Source: Acanthopleuribacter pedis (lineage in GTDB: Bacteria; Acidobacteriota; Holophagae; Acanthopleuribacterales; Acanthopleuribacteraceae). From it: 34,710 nt of DNA. The notes beneath the pieces are model-generated. The model did no database searches. It saw nothing but the letters and a program-made list of their open reading frames with translations, and was not told the DNA's origin. A program made the translations under genes and the position numbers. Location of the stretch: contig NZ_JAFREP010000057.1 of the NCBI RefSeq assembly GCF_017377855.1, positions 1 to 34,710 of the forward strand. The letters are read 5' to 3'. Shown one piece after another: positions 32,994 to 34,710 of the stretch. Each line of letters opens with the position of its first letter. The stretch's first letter is position 1.

Positions 32994-33335
32994 TCATTGG
33001 GCCGGTTTCGCTGGTGCCGGTCGGAACAGAACATACAGAAGGGGGCCGAACGAACCCGCGGCCAGGGTCAGGAGCAACCAAGGCCAGAAACGCCGTCCCT
33101 GTTTCTTGGCGTCGAACCACATCCAAACCAGCACCATCGCCAGCGCGATGACCAAATCCGTTAGTACCTGACCCGCGCCCCAACTTTGAAAGTGGGGCGC
33201 AATGATTCCCCAGTAGCCGTGGAACCACAGCGCGGGTAGGGTGACGGCTATGAGCAGAATCGTCGCACCGAGGGCTGCCGGTTTGGCTTGAGTAAATCCC
33301 TGCTGTTCAATGGTTTGAATGGGCTCTGTTGGCAT
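32994..33335 (-). CDS. Small DUF2834-like membrane protein
   Basis: This protein is 113 residues from the ATG at 33333-33335 (AGGGAGG 7 nt upstream). Three hydrophobic segments are visible: ILLIAVTLPALWFHGYWGII, VLTDLVIALAMVLVWMWFDA and WPWLLLTLAAGSFGPLLYVLF. A basic loop AKKQGRRF between the second and third and the overall pattern match DUF2834 proteins. Function unknown. It is divergent from a TetR gene across two palindromic operators and is therefore probably the regulator's target. Confidence 0.75.
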   Translation of the reverse strand: MPTEPIQTIEQQGFTQAKPAALGATILLIAVTLPALWFHGYWGIIAPHFQSWGAGQVLTDLVIALAMVLVWMWFDAKKQGRRFWPWLLLTLAAGSFGPLLYVLFRPAPAKPAQ

Positions 33336-33359
33336 AAAAGCCTCCCTTGGGTATGATTG

Positions 33360-33399
33360 TGTAGCGGTTGCTACAAAAATTAATGTAGTGCCCGCTACA
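33360..33399. promoter_or_regulatory. Two palindromic TetR-type operators
   Basis: TGTAGCGGTTGCTACA (33360-33375, perfect 6-bp arms) and TGTAGTGCCCGCTACA (33384-33399, 5-bp arms) lie 24 bp apart in the 92-bp gap between the divergent genes. The shared form TGTAGYNNNNGCTACA suggests that the adjacent TetR regulator represses both genes. Confidence 0.8.
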
Positions 33400-33427
33400 T
33401 AAATTGGCAAGCGAAAAGGTGGCGACC

Positions 33428-34003
33428 ATGAAAAAAACCGAAAAGAAGCGGCGTGAGCTCATTGAAAAGTTAGCCGCCTATTTGCTTGCCAACGGCCTGC
33501 AGCAAAGCAGCTTACGGCGACTCGCCGCCGCCATTGGCACCAGCGACCGCATGTTGCTTCACTACTTCACCAATAAGGAAGATTTGATGAACGCGGCTTT
33601 GTCCGCGCTTGCCACGCAACTCGAGGACATCCTTACCAACACCCGAGCCGAACCCATGCCGTTCGAGGTCCTGGTGCCGCACCTTGCCGCCTTTGTCGCC
33701 GATCCTAGGATTCAGCCGTTTACCCGGCTTTGGCTCGAAATTACCGCGCGGGCTTCAGCCGGCGAGACCACCATGACAACGGTTGCAAGCGAGATCATGA
33801 CGAGTTTCTACCAGTGGGTCAGCAACAACCTTCGCGTTGAAGACCCCGCCTTTCGCGAGCCGCTTGCCGGTTTGGCATTGGCGACGGTTGAAGGGTGCGT
33901 TTTGTTGGAAGCGGTGGGTGGCGAAACCAAGATCAAAAGTGCCATGGCGGGTTTGGCCTTGCTAACCAAGGGCACACTTTCTGAACCCGAGCAACTTGGC
34001 TAA
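33428..34003 (+). CDS. TetR-family transcriptional regulator
   Basis: This protein is 191 residues from the ATG at 33428 (AAAAGGTGG 6 nt upstream); a TTG at 33404 is less likely since it lies almost in the operator. The N-terminal helix-turn-helix lies at about 10-50 with LRRLAAAIGTSDRMLLHYFTNKEDLM, the usual TetR pattern. The remainder is a helical ligand domain with no recognised specificity. It is divergent from the DUF2834-like gene, with two 16-bp palindromes between, fitting autoregulation. It is followed by the CRISPR region and is not a cas gene. Confidence 0.88.
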   Translation: MKKTEKKRRELIEKLAAYLLANGLQQSSLRRLAAAIGTSDRMLLHYFTNKEDLMNAALSALATQLEDILTNTRAEPMPFEVLVPHLAAFVADPRIQPFTRLWLEITARASAGETTMTTVASEIMTSFYQWVSNNLRVEDPAFREPLAGLALATVEGCVLLEAVGGETKIKSAMAGLALLTKGTLSEPEQLG

Positions 34004-34198
34004 TTTTTTTGGACTCCGTGTGAAAAGAGCGAAACGGAACCTTTGATTGCGCTGAGCGGAAAAGTTGGCACCGCGCGGGACTTCTGCTTGCGGTCCACGG
34101 CGTTTTGAATGTACGTGCCCGATCATGTAAGCGAATGGGCCAAGTTGCCTAAATTAAATTGTTTGCAGAAGACTGGCACCGCATGTGTTTTGTGAGAT
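34004..34198 (+). other. Probable CRISPR leader region
   Basis: No gene is seen in these 195 bases. The last 60 are AT-rich (CTAAATTAAATTGTTTGCAG) and precede the first repeat. Because the degenerate repeat is at the far end, this is the likely leader side. It contains no recognised cas gene. Confidence 0.5.
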
Positions 34199-34586
34199 CG
34201 GTTCATCCCCGGGCGTCCAGGGAACAGGGCAGCACCCTTGGACACGGGACCGGCATAAAAGGTTCATCCCCGGGCGTCTGGGGAACAGATCCCGCCAGAA
34301 ACCGGCCAACCCTTCCACGACGGTTCATCCCCAGGCGTGCGGGGAACAGCGCGTGGTTGTGGCGCGTGACCTCTATTGCGGCGGTTCATCCCCGGGCGTC
34401 TGGGGAACAGTTCCAGCCGTTTAAGAATGCCCTTTGATACAACCGTTCATCCCCGGACGTCCGGGGAACAGCCCGGTGCCGAGTGGCAGGCGATGACACC
34501 TGTCGGTTCATCCCCGGGCGTCCGGGGAACAGGGCTCAAGTCACAATCGAGAGGCGAATTAAAGCGGTTCATCCCCGGGCGTCTGG
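34199..34586 (+). CRISPR. Short type I-E-like CRISPR array, six repeats plus a truncated seventh
   Basis: 29-bp repeats begin CGGTTCATCCCC and end GGGGAACAG. They start at 34199, 34260, 34321, 34382, 34443, 34504 and 34565, an exact 61-bp period giving 32-bp spacers. Internal bases vary slightly (GGGCGTCTGG, GGGCGTCCGG, AGGCGTGCGG). The repeat resembles the E. coli I-E repeat (GGTTTATCCCCGC...GGGGAAC), and 29/32 spacing is typical of I-E. The seventh repeat stops at 34586 after GTCTGG. There are six spacers, and no cas genes in the window. Confidence 0.95.
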
Positions 34587-34710
34587 TAACGCTAAGCTAA
34601 AAGGGACCCACCAAAAGGGGTAACGACAAACGAAAAGGGACCCACGCTAACCGAAAATCTGCTTTCTTTGGCATATCGGAAAAAAGCTGAAGGAGGCAGA
34701 TCTGGAGTGA
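34587..34710. mobile_element. Probable end of an IS21-like or similar element truncating the CRISPR array
   Basis: Directly after the broken repeat, AAAAGGGACCCAC occurs twice (34599-34611, 34633-34645) with similar flanks (GCTAAGCT / CGACAAACG). Multiple short end repeats of this kind are typical of IS21-family termini. AAGGAGG at about 34691 may be the ribosome-binding site of a gene that starts beyond the window. The identity is inference. Confidence 0.4.

Noticed and set aside
34199..34586. Spacer matching sequence inside this window
   Set aside because: By eye none of the six spacers resembles the rest of the window; only a database search could say more.

Overview
The window looks like a GC-rich (by eye nearly 60 percent) Gram-negative chromosome segment. 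It carries an outer-membrane TonB-dependent receptor, a Bat (aerotolerance-type) operon and an injectisome locus. Gene content and the abundance of small repeats would suit an accessory-rich free-living or host-associated bacterium, possibly an Acidobacteriota/Acanthopleuribacter-like organism. That placement is inference from protein flavour only.

Layout. At 1-134 is the 3' end of an IS66-type transposase, followed by a repeat-rich gap. From 8754 down to 557 on the minus strand runs one tight operon: MoxR ATPase, DUF58 protein, a BatD/DUF4381-like membrane protein, BatA, BatB, BatC, BatD and BatE. Next come a MITE-like element, a diacylglycerol-kinase-like lipid kinase, a TonB-dependent receptor with a terminator, and argG and argR back to back around an operator/promoter region. 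A small secreted protein and an enoyl-CoA hydratase follow. The hydratase stop codon lies inside a second long MITE-like copy. About 1.3 kb without a convincing gene then holds a possible structured RNA, followed by an AAA ATPase and two different minisatellite arrays.

From 21406 to 31530 lies a type III secretion island. The leftward genes sctX-sctY-sctV have the order of yscX-yscY-yscV. The rightward genes are a DUF1521 self-cleavage-domain protein, a small protein, a helical tip/filament-like protein, a SycD/LcrH-type chaperone, and YopB-like and YopD-like translocators. The last five have the order of lcrG-lcrV-lcrH-yopB-yopD. A leftward group of two CesT-like chaperones and a candidate Cys-His-Asp protease effector closes the island. 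Ring, ATPase, needle and regulator genes are not in the window.

The most interesting object is the DUF1521 protein (24950-26044). Its N- and C-terminal helical parts resemble those of the 178-residue tip/filament-like protein two genes downstream. The DUF1521 domain, with a GDPHVD site known in the family for calcium-triggered self-cleavage, sits between them. It therefore reads as an injectisome tip/filament paralogue with a built-in self-cleaving module.

After the island come an inositol-monophosphatase-family protein and a small DUF2834-like membrane protein. The latter is divergent from a TetR regulator, with two 16-bp palindromic operators between them. Last is a short type I-E-like CRISPR array of six complete repeats plus a truncated seventh, cut off by what looks like a mobile-element end. 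No cas genes are visible.
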